DNA of 64,000 nt from Arenibacter catalasegens (GTDB lineage Bacteria; Bacteroidota; Bacteroidia; Flavobacteriales; Flavobacteriaceae), in NCBI RefSeq assembly GCF_002909235.1, contig NZ_PHQQ01000027.1, positions 28,972 through 92,971 of the forward strand, given 5' to 3'. Positions within the stretch are counted from its first letter, which is position 1. Every line of letters starts with the position of its first letter. The notes below the pieces were generated by a model. The model saw only the letters and a list, made by a program, of their open reading frames with translations, was not told the origin of the DNA and made no database searches. A program made the translations under genes and the position numbers. Positions 28,809 to 37,378 of the stretch are shown here, in pieces.

Positions 28809-29740
28809 AAGTTCTCAAGTAAGGATGTAATTGCTAATTCCTGTTTTACAATAAATGGCTCAATCTGTGCAGGTTCTTCCTGAGCAATGCGTTGTTCATG
28901 TTTACGAAGTCCGTAGACATATGCGTCATTCTGCGGTCGCCAACGATGAAAGAAAAGTGTGTTCTTTTTGATAATAGCATTACGGATGTCGTCGGCTTTT
29001 TTAGAGTCAATTTTTATCGCTAGTTGGGGGAATATTAATTCTTCCGCAATTAAATCTCCAGCTTTGCGGTATCCTTCTGACGAAAGGTGTACTCCGTTTG
29101 TTGTGTATTTATTCTCTTTGCTGAATGGGGCAAATAGATCAATGAAACGGTACTTCCCTTTAATGGCTACCTCTTTGGTTGTTTCCGCATACTTTTTAAG
29201 CTCCTTATTTCGTGCTTCTATGTGTTCTGCGGGTATACCGAAACCTTTTTCCATAGGTAAGGTAGAAATAAGAATAAGTTCAGGGCAATGCTGACCAAGC
29301 ATTTCCAAAAGGCGGTTTAGGCCATTACGGTAAGCTTCAATGCCAGCGTCATCATCAAAGGATTCATTAAAACCATATGCGATGAATATTTTGTCCGGTT
29401 TAAGGTCGGTTATTTGTTCGGCCAATATTCCGAAGCCTTCCTCTGGGCTCCCAAATCGTTGCCCATCACGTGCCCGTGTGCGTGCATGTGCGTAAACATT
29501 ATCCCCGCTCCAACCAATGTTTCGGAAAGTGATATTTTTTGTAGGGAAGCAAAGGGAGAATGTCGTTTCAATTTCTCCGTAGGTAACGGCATTTTCAAAG
29601 AAAGCATTCCCCAGAAAGATAACTTTTTCATTTTGTTTAAAGGCAAGTGGTCCCTTCGGAGGTGTAGATTTGGAATTGCAGGATGCCAGAAGGATAACTA
29701 ATACTAGCAAATAAATTCTGTGGGTGTATTTTAATCTCAT
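28805..29740 (-). CDS. SGNH/GDSL-fold lipoprotein lacking the usual catalytic Ser
   Basis: The 311-residue lipoprotein (lipid Cys21 in LLASCNS) has the SGNH fold pattern: IFLGNAFFENA at block I, FRNIGWSGDNV, IFIAYGFNES and TNGVHLSSEGY. The usual GDS nucleophile motif reads G44-N45-A46 here, and the DxxH dyad reads NGVH, so both catalytic Ser and Asp appear absent. The C-terminus (FFHRWRPQNDAYVYGLRKHEQ) matches proteins paired with PVC-type haem proteins. It may be a binding partner rather than a hydrolase. The 4-bp overlap couples it to the haem protein. Confidence 0.8.
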   Translation of the reverse strand: MRLKYTHRIYLLVLVILLASCNSKSTPPKGPLAFKQNEKVIFLGNAFFENAVTYGEIETTFSLCFPTKNITFRNIGWSGDNVYAHARTRARDGQRFGSPEEGFGILAEQITDLKPDKIFIAYGFNESFDDDAGIEAYRNGLNRLLEMLGQHCPELILISTLPMEKGFGIPAEHIEARNKELKKYAETTKEVAIKGKYRFIDLFAPFSKENKYTTNGVHLSSEGYRKAGDLIAEELIFPQLAIKIDSKKADDIRNAIIKKNTLFFHRWRPQNDAYVYGLRKHEQRIAQEEPAQIEPFIVKQELAITSLLENL

Positions 29741-29898
29741 ATTTTAAATTCTAAGTTCATTGGTCGATAACGAATCAGATTCAAAATCCAAATTGACTTT
29801 TTTGAGCCAGTTTTAATTACGAAAATAAGACAAAAGCTATTTTATTATGACCAATTTGGATAATACCAGTCAAAAATATTTTTAATCATTACTAAATT

Positions 29899-30132
29899 TT
29901 AAAATGTAATACGTCTAATATGATTAGTAATCACCTTACCTCTACCATTGGTGATCCTTTCCAGGGAGGCATTGTGCATTAGCACTATAATGCTGTCTTT
30001 GGTAAGCCTTTGATCAATTTCAAAAAATGCAGGTGCATATTTAATAACATTTTCAAAAGCCTCGATACTATTTTCGGCATACCGAGTTGCCCTTTGACCT
30101 CTATGGCCACTAATTATTGGAATATCATTTTA
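29899..30132 (-). pseudogene. Fragment of a glycerophosphodiester phosphodiesterase gene
   Basis: Translated from about 30132 down to TAA at 29899-29901, the frame reads like the N-terminal part of a GDPD catalytic domain: IPIISGHRGQ, YAENSIEAFENV, APAFFEIDQRLTKDS and VLMHNASLERITNG. The conserved HR, EN, ExD and H positions are recognisable, but MHD is MHN. The fragment is preceded by an in-frame stop and is about 75 codons, a quarter of a normal gene. It is a remnant located immediately after the Gfo/Idh/MocA gene. Confidence 0.72.
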
Positions 30133-30138
30133 GTTTTG

Positions 30139-31434
30139 CTATAATTTATATTGTGGAATCTTCATGTTTTCACCATTCTTCAGCGCAGATTGATGCGCTA
30201 TGATTCCCGGGACCGACATATTGAGGGCCATACCAATATCAACAAGGGGTTTACGATCCTGAAGAATTGCTGAAATAAATTCATCGGTAAGCCTACCGTG
30301 AGATCCTCCATGACCCCCAGGATTAACATTTGGAGGAAGTCCAGGTCGCCTCAAATCCAGCAAGGTATTTTCATCCAATCCTTCGTACTTAGAATAAAAC
30401 GATCCTCTTTGTCCTCTGACCCGGCCCCTTTCACCGTGGTCCCCGGGAGTATCCCAACTAACAGCCATCCTAGACATTCCTCCCTCACTGGTACGGAACA
30501 TTGCAATCTCGGTAGCAAAAGGATTATTATATACATTATTACTTGGTTGAAACGCGCCTAAAATACTAGGCATTCCCAAACATGAGACTTCCGTAAAGGT
30601 ACCCTCAGATACGCCTATATAGTAAGCGTTAGAATGGGTAGGATAAAGCTGAGGGGGCAAACCATTTCGCCAGTTGTTGTAACCAGCTATGGGCTCTGCC
30701 ATATAATGATAATACTCTCCTTCAGTATAAATCAATTTCCCAAACCCACCACTCTTGTATATCTGACGCATGGCATAAAGATTTGAACGAAACATGGAAG
30801 TCTCAAACAGCATATATTTAAGCCCACTAGTTTTGACTGCTTCAAATATCTGATTAGCTTCTTCTACCGAGGCGAAAATAGCAGGAACGGCGCATGCCAC
30901 GTGTTTGCCATGCGCAAGTACTTCTAAGACGTGCTTTCCGTGACTTGGAGCATCAGTAGCAACAAATACCGCTTCTATACTATCGTCTTTAACAAGCTCC
31001 TCGAGTGACGGATAGGTTTTTTTAGCTCCTGTTGCCTTAGCCAATGCGGCTAAACGATCCGGATAAAGATCACTCACTGCTACCACTTCTACATTAGGGT
31101 GATCTTGAAAACCAAATGCGGCCCCGAAACGGGATTCCCCATACCCAACAATTCCGACCCGAATTTTCCGATCTGAAATTGAAACCCAATCTAAAGAATC
31201 ATTTAAATTTTCAGCACTTTCCTCGAATCCCTGAATATCAGGGTTCCCTGTCAACACTTTCTGTCTAGTTGAACAACTAATTTGTTGCAGGCCAAGACCA
31301 ACTGTTACCATGGCCGCCGATTTTACAAAAAAACGTCTGGAATTTGTGATTTTTGGTGAACTCAGCTGAGGGTCTGATGAGTCTTCAGCTGCTCTATTTT
31401 TGATTGAGGTTCGCTTATTGTTTTTAAATTTCAT
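30139..31434 (-). CDS. Exported Gfo/Idh/MocA family protein, GH109-like features
   Basis: The 431-residue protein has a twin-arginine-type signal (NSRRFFVKSAAM, RR at 33-34) and a possible lipidation Cys54. An N-terminal Rossmann fold follows (RVGIVGYGESRFGAAFG). The motif that normally reads EKP in this family reads GKHVACAVPA at 176-185, and the following YMLFETSMFRS and KLIYTEGEYYHYM resemble the pattern of NAD-dependent GH109 glycosidases. It could therefore be a periplasmic oxidoreductase or an NAD-dependent glycosidase such as an alpha-N-acetylgalactosaminidase. The exact family needs an alignment. It lies in the minus arm of the island between a sulfatase and the PVC module. Confidence 0.8.
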   Translation of the reverse strand: MKFKNNKRTSIKNRAAEDSSDPQLSSPKITNSRRFFVKSAAMVTVGLGLQQISCSTRQKVLTGNPDIQGFEESAENLNDSLDWVSISDRKIRVGIVGYGESRFGAAFGFQDHPNVEVVAVSDLYPDRLAALAKATGAKKTYPSLEELVKDDSIEAVFVATDAPSHGKHVLEVLAHGKHVACAVPAIFASVEEANQIFEAVKTSGLKYMLFETSMFRSNLYAMRQIYKSGGFGKLIYTEGEYYHYMAEPIAGYNNWRNGLPPQLYPTHSNAYYIGVSEGTFTEVSCLGMPSILGAFQPSNNVYNNPFATEIAMFRTSEGGMSRMAVSWDTPGDHGERGRVRGQRGSFYSKYEGLDENTLLDLRRPGLPPNVNPGGHGGSHGRLTDEFISAILQDRKPLVDIGMALNMSVPGIIAHQSALKNGENMKIPQYKL

Positions 31435-31510
31435 TGCTTTAAATATTTAGAATATTAGTATTAGTTGAAATCACCACTTTATCTAGCAAGATGATTTACA
31501 AGTATTTGAA

Positions 31511-31544
31511 AAACGGGTCTAACTATAAAAAATAAAACCCGTTT
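31511..31544 (-). terminator. Possible hairpin after the sulfatase gene
   Basis: Perfect 8-bp arms AAACGGGT (31511-31518) and ACCCGTTT (31537-31544) around an A/T-rich 18-base loop, about 80 bp past the sulfatase stop. No T-run follows on the minus strand, so termination is uncertain. Confidence 0.35.
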
Positions 31545-31626
31545 AAATTCTGTTTACCCAAACTTTAGGTTATTGTTTATAAAACATTATTCGAGGATAT
31601 TATTCACAAAAATTGAAGACCATATG

Positions 31627-33072
31627 TTAATTGTTAGCCTTTCTGAATAGCTCAAGGTGTGGCCATTCAAACCCCTTTACCTTTTTGTAAGTTGAAGGAC
31701 TTTTATGTTCCTTTTGTTCTTTAATGAAAAAATCGATATTCTCTTTACTAAAAAATGGGTCTTTAATTTTTTTCTGAAAGGTCTTCATTTCGTTCCATAG
31801 TTGTGTACGGATTTTGTTATAGGAAGGATTACTGGCTAGATTATGCCATTCGTACGGGTCTGTTTTTAAATCGTACAATTCAAATTCCTCGGGATAAAGG
31901 AAAGATTCCTTTTGGTTTTCTTCATCAATGCTGCTATTCACATATCGGGATGCTGCCAGCAAGTTTAAATCCCGAGAGGGATTATAAATCAGTTTATAAC
32001 GTTTATCTCGTATTCCAAATTGCATGTATAAAATAATGGGGGCTGAACCCGTGGTGAATGTATGAATGTACTTATAACCGTCTACAATTCCTGAATCTAC
32101 ATCCTGAAGTGGGTTACCCACAAGATGATCTGGAACTTCTATATTGGCGGATTTAAGCATTGTAGGCAAAACATCAAGGGTAGAGACCATTTTGTCTTCT
32201 ACTTTTCCTTTAGAAAAGGTATTGGGATAATTCACTATCATTGGAATCTTTACACCTGCTTCGTACACACTTCCCTTGGCTCTTGGAAAATCTGCGCCAT
32301 GGTCGCTTATATAAATAATCACTGTATTTTCTCTTAGCTTTAATTCTTCTAAATTTTTGATTACCATTCCAATACCTTCATCTAAACGGTTCATACTGCT
32401 ATAATAGTCTTTCATTTCTTCCCTGAGATGCGGGGTGTCCGACCCGATCCATGGCAATGGTTCTATGTCCCTTCCTACTCTTACTGTAGGATAGCCATCT
32501 TTTGAAACTTCAACAAATTCTCTGTGAGCATCCGCATAATTGATAATAAGCAGAAATGGCTTTTCCTTTTTTACTGCATTTTGCATAACAGTTTTTGCTT
32601 CATTGGCATACTCCCTAATACTTATGATTTTAGAGAAATTTTGATCCTTAATGGCGCGATGGTCTATATAATTTTCCACCAAACGTTCGGGGTTTATGTG
32701 GGTCTTGCCTAAAAAACCGGTATAGTAACCCGCTTCTTGAAAATAGGCTGGCATAGTTTTAAAATCTTTAAACATAGAAAATTTGTGGGTAGCTAACCCA
32801 ATATGCCCTGTCTGCCTAGTATAAAGCCCTGTTAAAAAGGCTGCACGTGATGGACTGCATACCGAATAAGGAACAAAAGCATTGGTATAGCGTATGCCTG
32901 TGGCAGCAAGTGCATCTAAGGCTGGGGTATGCACCCTGTTTTCTCCGTAGCATCCAATTTGTTCGCTATTATCTTCAGATACTATAAATAAAATGTTTGG
33001 TTGTTTGTTCGTTTGAGTAAACATGCTTAGGCTAGAACATAAAAGTATTCCTAGTAGAATTGTTTTTTTCAT
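31627..33072 (-). CDS. Secreted sulfatase (formylglycine type, S1)
   Basis: The 481-residue protein has a signal peptide (about 1-20), the metal-binding SEDN near residues 32-35 and the activation motif C72-S-P-S-R, in which Cys would be converted to formylglycine. Further sulfatase markers are GFLGKTHINPE, IIYISDHGADFPRAKGSVYEAG and the C-terminal PYEWHNLASNP. It should remove sulfate esters from a sugar outside the cytoplasm. No formylglycine-generating or anaerobic maturase gene is in the window. It is similar in build to the sulfatase at 43.2-44.7 kb, though they are not near-identical copies. Confidence 0.92.
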   Translation of the reverse strand: MKKTILLGILLCSSLSMFTQTNKQPNILFIVSEDNSEQIGCYGENRVHTPALDALAATGIRYTNAFVPYSVCSPSRAAFLTGLYTRQTGHIGLATHKFSMFKDFKTMPAYFQEAGYYTGFLGKTHINPERLVENYIDHRAIKDQNFSKIISIREYANEAKTVMQNAVKKEKPFLLIINYADAHREFVEVSKDGYPTVRVGRDIEPLPWIGSDTPHLREEMKDYYSSMNRLDEGIGMVIKNLEELKLRENTVIIYISDHGADFPRAKGSVYEAGVKIPMIVNYPNTFSKGKVEDKMVSTLDVLPTMLKSANIEVPDHLVGNPLQDVDSGIVDGYKYIHTFTTGSAPIILYMQFGIRDKRYKLIYNPSRDLNLLAASRYVNSSIDEENQKESFLYPEEFELYDLKTDPYEWHNLASNPSYNKIRTQLWNEMKTFQKKIKDPFFSKENIDFFIKEQKEHKSPSTYKKVKGFEWPHLELFRKANN

Positions 33073-33268
33073 AGTTCACTGTATTTCTTATGTTGTATTG
33101 ATTGAAATAACCATTCAAATTACTGACTACATCGGTTGCCTTCGTCTTATTCAATTTATCCAGAGTAGAATCGGACCAATTTCTTTCGAACAATATGCAC
33201 CACTAACAATAAAAGGGTAAAGCATTTACAGACTTTTTCAAATCCGAGATATCATATTTAAAACATTA

Positions 33269-35605
33269 TCATGCTAAACGTGCAAATCCTGATTGGTTTC
33301 GGTTACTTCCTACCTCTTCATTAAGGCGACCACTTTCAATGATTTTTTCAATTTCTTTCAAGACAATATCAAGTGCATCAATCAATTTTTTATGATGTTC
33401 CTCCTTATGCGCATACATCAAGTAAAAGGTTGATGACACCAGAAAACCGTGATCTAGCATTTTTCTGATATAAAGCGCCTTGGCACTAAGTGAATCTGTT
33501 CCAAGTTGAAAGTTTAACGTAGGTGTTGAAGGCATACCTCCAATTACGATTTTACATGTTGGATAACGCTCAGCAACAGCCCTTAAAGAATCCTGAAGCT
33601 CCTCCCCTCTTTTCCAAACGACTTCCTGGACATTTAAGCGTTGGACTTTTTCAAGAACAGCCAGAGCTGCAGCTGTCCCAACACCGTCGGTCCAATAGCT
33701 TGATGAAATAAAACTATCATCAGCTTCACGCATTACTTCTTCACGACCTACAATTGCCGCAAACGGATAACCATTGCTCATTGCCTTTGCGTAAACTACT
33801 ATATCCGGATCTATCCCAATTTTAGAAAGGGCTCCTGGAAAGCCATAGCGTAAGCCACTCGTAATCTCATCGATAATCAATACCCCGCCAGCTGCGTGGC
33901 ATTTTTCGGCTACTTTCTCAATAAAACTATCATTGGGCCATTGTGAACGCATCGGCTCCATTACAACTGCGGCAAAATTCCCTTTGAGTGCATGAAGTGC
34001 ACTATTCAATGAATCTAAATTGTTATATTCAAAAGGTACAGAGGTACCCGTTAATTCCCGAGGCACACCTTTCGGTTCCAAACCGGGCAGTAAATGTCCA
34101 TCTAGTGCTTTACTGTCACCCAAATTTGCCGCAAGGTACCAGTCGCTCCAACCATGATAACCGCAAATAGCGATACCGCTGTTACCTGTGGCTGCTCTGG
34201 CTGTGCGCACCGCTATAGCCATTGACTCACCTCCGCTACGGGCGTATCGTACCTTGCCTGCCCAGGGGTGTAATTTCAGAAGTGACTCAGCTAACTGTAC
34301 CTCCTGAGGATTTACCAAAGAGCAATATGACCCGAGCGAGATTCGGCGTCTAACTGCCGCGTTTACATCTGGATCTGCATAGCCAAGGAGTACAGCCCCA
34401 ATGCCTCCAACATAATCAATAAAATGCCGGCCAGATAAATCCCAGACCTCACAACCAGCGCATCGAGAATAATACGAAGGCCAGGAATGTGTATCAAAAC
34501 TCTCTGCGCGTTTGGAGAGTAATCCGGTACCACCTGAAATTACGGATCGGGCACGTTCCCATAACTCTGGTCCATTTGTTTCTGAAGGTAGTGCCTCGGT
34601 TGGAAGATGTGGTTTAAGCAAACGTAAAGCATTGTTTAGGAAAATATCATTTATGTCTCCAGTGGTCAAGCCCTCATCCTCACTCATCTCTTGCAGGCAC
34701 AATAATGATTCAATACCTACCAAGGTCATTTCTGTTTCAGTAGCAGACTTAATATCTGACCTTAGATTCTCAGGATGAAGCCAATAAAAGTGTGATCCGG
34801 TTGTGACACAGCGACCTCGCATCTCACTTATTGCAAAATCCGAACCCCAAAGAATACGACGGGGTCCTAATGCTTTCCATGCTGCCCTAAAAGACTCCGT
34901 TTCACATATCGCCGAGGTATCTACCACTACATTATCAAGGTCTGTCAAGGTCTGTAAGCCGCTTCGTGCATTTCGATAATTAAAGCTCCTGGCAATGTGG
35001 GCAAGAATTAGCCTGACATTTGGATAGGTCCGACAAAGTCGTCTTATTTCCTTCTGATTGTCTTCATCGGCTATTGCCCCATCAAGAACCATATGTAGCA
35101 GCATGACTCCCCTTGTTTCGTTTAATATTTCCCACATCCACTCAGGCGCATATTCCGTTATGGATGCGTTCATTGTATCTAATCGTTCAGCATAAATATG
35201 ATAAACTTTCAAACCACAAAAAAGTCCATTCCTAAGTTCATCTGCAGTTTGCGCCGGATCATCTACAGGAGATACTACTTTTAAGGCCCGACTTAAAGAT
35301 GTTCCGTTCAATTGGGTTTCTTCCCTTACCCACCTATTCATTTCGTCTCGATTTGCTGATCGATGCGGCAATCCAAAATAGAGCCCATGAATAGTTTTGG
35401 TCGGCATATATCGTAACAATGCATTCCGATGTTCTGTACAGCCCAATGTACCCTCATCTTTCAAAAAAGGCCACGCCTCCGAAGCAAAATGTGCAGGATT
35501 ATAAGGATGAGTATGAATATCAAATATTTCATCAGGAATAAATCCTGCCAGCTTAGACATGATAATATCACGTTCCTGCTTTCTTAATATTTTTGTATAT
35601 CTCAT
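33269..35605 (-). CDS. Fusion of amidohydrolase and class III aminotransferase
   Basis: One continuous 778-residue frame joins two enzymes. Residues about 25-345 are a PF04909-type amidohydrolase barrel with H31/H33 in IFDIHTHPYN, ILAHIARSFNY and RILWGSDFAIS. Residues about 355-778 are a class III PLP enzyme of glutamate-1-semialdehyde-aminomutase type, with YVGGIGAVLLGYADPDVN, LIIDEITSGLRYG and the PLP lysine K607 in VVYAKAMSNGYPF. No signal peptide is seen, so it is cytoplasmic. The fusion suggests channelling of a hydrolysis product to transamination. Translation could start at M16. It begins 30 bp after the SDR gene. Confidence 0.88.
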   Translation of the reverse strand: MRYTKILRKQERDIIMSKLAGFIPDEIFDIHTHPYNPAHFASEAWPFLKDEGTLGCTEHRNALLRYMPTKTIHGLYFGLPHRSANRDEMNRWVREETQLNGTSLSRALKVVSPVDDPAQTADELRNGLFCGLKVYHIYAERLDTMNASITEYAPEWMWEILNETRGVMLLHMVLDGAIADEDNQKEIRRLCRTYPNVRLILAHIARSFNYRNARSGLQTLTDLDNVVVDTSAICETESFRAAWKALGPRRILWGSDFAISEMRGRCVTTGSHFYWLHPENLRSDIKSATETEMTLVGIESLLCLQEMSEDEGLTTGDINDIFLNNALRLLKPHLPTEALPSETNGPELWERARSVISGGTGLLSKRAESFDTHSWPSYYSRCAGCEVWDLSGRHFIDYVGGIGAVLLGYADPDVNAAVRRRISLGSYCSLVNPQEVQLAESLLKLHPWAGKVRYARSGGESMAIAVRTARAATGNSGIAICGYHGWSDWYLAANLGDSKALDGHLLPGLEPKGVPRELTGTSVPFEYNNLDSLNSALHALKGNFAAVVMEPMRSQWPNDSFIEKVAEKCHAAGGVLIIDEITSGLRYGFPGALSKIGIDPDIVVYAKAMSNGYPFAAIVGREEVMREADDSFISSSYWTDGVGTAAALAVLEKVQRLNVQEVVWKRGEELQDSLRAVAERYPTCKIVIGGMPSTPTLNFQLGTDSLSAKALYIRKMLDHGFLVSSTFYLMYAHKEEHHKKLIDALDIVLKEIEKIIESGRLNEEVGSNRNQSGFARLA

Positions 35606-35636
35606 CCTATAGTTTTTTTGAATTAATTATATCCGG

Positions 35637-36413
35637 TTAGGCATTCAGCCCGCCATCCATCAATATATTCTCACCATTAATATAGGCTCCCGCATCGGAT
35701 GCAAGGAGAACCATTAGTCCTTTAATATCATCGTTGTTTGCCAGGCGACCTGCCGGTACTTTTTTGTTGTAATTTTCAATGAAACGTTCCGGCTGGTTAT
35801 TGAGTAACCCACCCGGGCTTACGCAATTGACCCTAATATTTTTATTAGCCAGTATCTTTGTGAGATAACGGGTGAGGTTAATAAGTCCGCCATTGTGAAA
35901 AAAGTAATCTGGTGGAGGGTTTCCCATATCGGTTCCCTCATAATTGGAAAGGTCGGGACCGTACATACCCATCATGGAACTGATATTGATAACACTTCCT
36001 CCTCCATTTTCCCCAATAAGTTCACACATTTCCCGAACTATATCCATCATGCCGGTTGCATTGATTCGCATTGATTCAGCAAAATTTTCCATTGAATCAT
36101 CATACCCTTTCATGGGACGTGCAACAGCGTTGTTTACAAACACGTCCAACTTTCCAAACGATTTCAAAATTTCTTTTTTGAGAAACAACACGGATTCATG
36201 GTTTGCTTGATCTACCTGCAAGGCGTGAACATCTAGGCCGTCACCTCGAAAAGCTTCTGCTACGGCCTCTCCATTTTTTAAATTACGGGAAGCTATTATA
36301 ACGGTTCCGCCCGCTTCGGCAAGCCCTTCTACTATACTTTTACCATATAAGCCTGCACCGCCGGAAACCAAAATAACTTTGCCTTTTAAATTCAATAAAT
36401 CTTTTACGTTCAT
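35637..36413 (-). CDS. SDR-family oxidoreductase lacking the YxxxK lysine
   Basis: Starting at the ATG at 36413 avoids overlap with the upstream gene and gives a normal 258-residue SDR (MNVKDLLNLKGKVILVSGG). The cofactor motif GGAGLYGKSI, NNAVARP and the Ser in VINISSMMG are present. The active-site motif reads Y170-F-F-H-N174 where SDRs have YxxxK, so the catalytic Lys is Asn; the downstream GGLINLTRYL keeps the alignment unambiguous. It may use an altered mechanism or be inactive. It lies between a Gfo/Idh/MocA gene and the fusion enzyme, 25 bp and 31 bp apart. Confidence 0.85.
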   Translation of the reverse strand: MNVKDLLNLKGKVILVSGGAGLYGKSIVEGLAEAGGTVIIASRNLKNGEAVAEAFRGDGLDVHALQVDQANHESVLFLKKEILKSFGKLDVFVNNAVARPMKGYDDSMENFAESMRINATGMMDIVREMCELIGENGGGSVINISSMMGMYGPDLSNYEGTDMGNPPPDYFFHNGGLINLTRYLTKILANKNIRVNCVSPGGLLNNQPERFIENYNKKVPAGRLANNDDIKGLMVLLASDAGAYINGENILMDGGLNA

Positions 36414-36438
36414 TTTATAAATTTTTTGATAATACCCA

Positions 36439-37356
36439 TTACAAATACACTGTTTTACCTCCTTTTTCGAGACTTTCCATTGCTCCAATCAAGGTTTTAA
36501 TAATCATTTCTGTTTTTTCAAATGGGAGCCTTGGCTTGCCCTCTTCTACCGATCTTACAAATTCAATAATATTGTCCCTGAACATGGAATACGAATTTTT
36601 GATGTCCATTAACCTCCATCCTTTTTGTCCAAATAAGGAAACTTGAAAGGTTGGCGAGATGTCCATGAAAAGGTGCAAGGTGGTCAGTAGCCCATTTTCA
36701 AACTTAATATAGACAATGTCTTTTCCAGCTTCCCCAACATGTTGTACAGATACCGGTTTCGGGTCATCCAACAACGAAAACAAAGCTTCCAGAAGATGGA
36801 CGCCATATTTAATCCAATCTTTTTTTCCGACAGCAGTGGCCAATTCCAAGTTGCCCAAAGAAGCCAGCTCCTGCTTAACTATCCTACATTCATTGGCATA
36901 GCGCATCGAAGAACAGGACATAATGAATTTTCCTTTGGCGTTTTGGTTTGAAAAATATTCTAAATCTTCGACGGTAATGGCGAGTGGTTTATCAATAAAA
37001 ATAGGAATGTCGGCATCGATAAAAGGCTTTGCCATAGCAACATGGTTTTTTGCATCATCCCTTGCCAGAATTACAGCATCGACCATGCCGGCCATTTCTT
37101 CCAAGCTATTTGCAATGGTTTCAATTTTTGCGGTTTTTGCAATACTTCCTGAAATGTTTTTATCTTGGGTCCAGACACAGGTGACTTTTGCCCCACTAAC
37201 ACCCAAGGTATCCTCATTTGCTTTTAGGTAGTTGGATACAGCAGGGAAACCCATTTTATCAATTTCTTCCGCATTATAACTGCCATTTATTATGGCTGAC
37301 CATGAGTGAGGGTGAGCATTACCTTCGCTCATTCCAATAATTCCTAATTTTATCAT
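36439..37356 (-). CDS. Gfo/Idh/MocA family oxidoreductase
   Basis: The 305-residue cytoplasmic protein has an N-terminal dinucleotide-binding start (MIKLGIIGMSEGNAH) and the canonical family lysine in IPIFIDKPLAIT. The C-terminal domain holds GKKDWIKYGVHLLEALF with the conserved His region. Family members oxidise or reduce sugars or cyclitols with NAD(P). It is followed by an SDR 25 bp downstream and preceded by a HEAT-like lipoprotein gene 22 bp upstream, so they share an operon. The specific substrate is unknown. Confidence 0.87.
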   Translation of the reverse strand: MIKLGIIGMSEGNAHPHSWSAIINGSYNAEEIDKMGFPAVSNYLKANEDTLGVSGAKVTCVWTQDKNISGSIAKTAKIETIANSLEEMAGMVDAVILARDDAKNHVAMAKPFIDADIPIFIDKPLAITVEDLEYFSNQNAKGKFIMSCSSMRYANECRIVKQELASLGNLELATAVGKKDWIKYGVHLLEALFSLLDDPKPVSVQHVGEAGKDIVYIKFENGLLTTLHLFMDISPTFQVSLFGQKGWRLMDIKNSYSMFRDNIIEFVRSVEEGKPRLPFEKTEMIIKTLIGAMESLEKGGKTVYL

Positions 37357-37378
37357 ATCATTTAATCTTATTCAAAAT

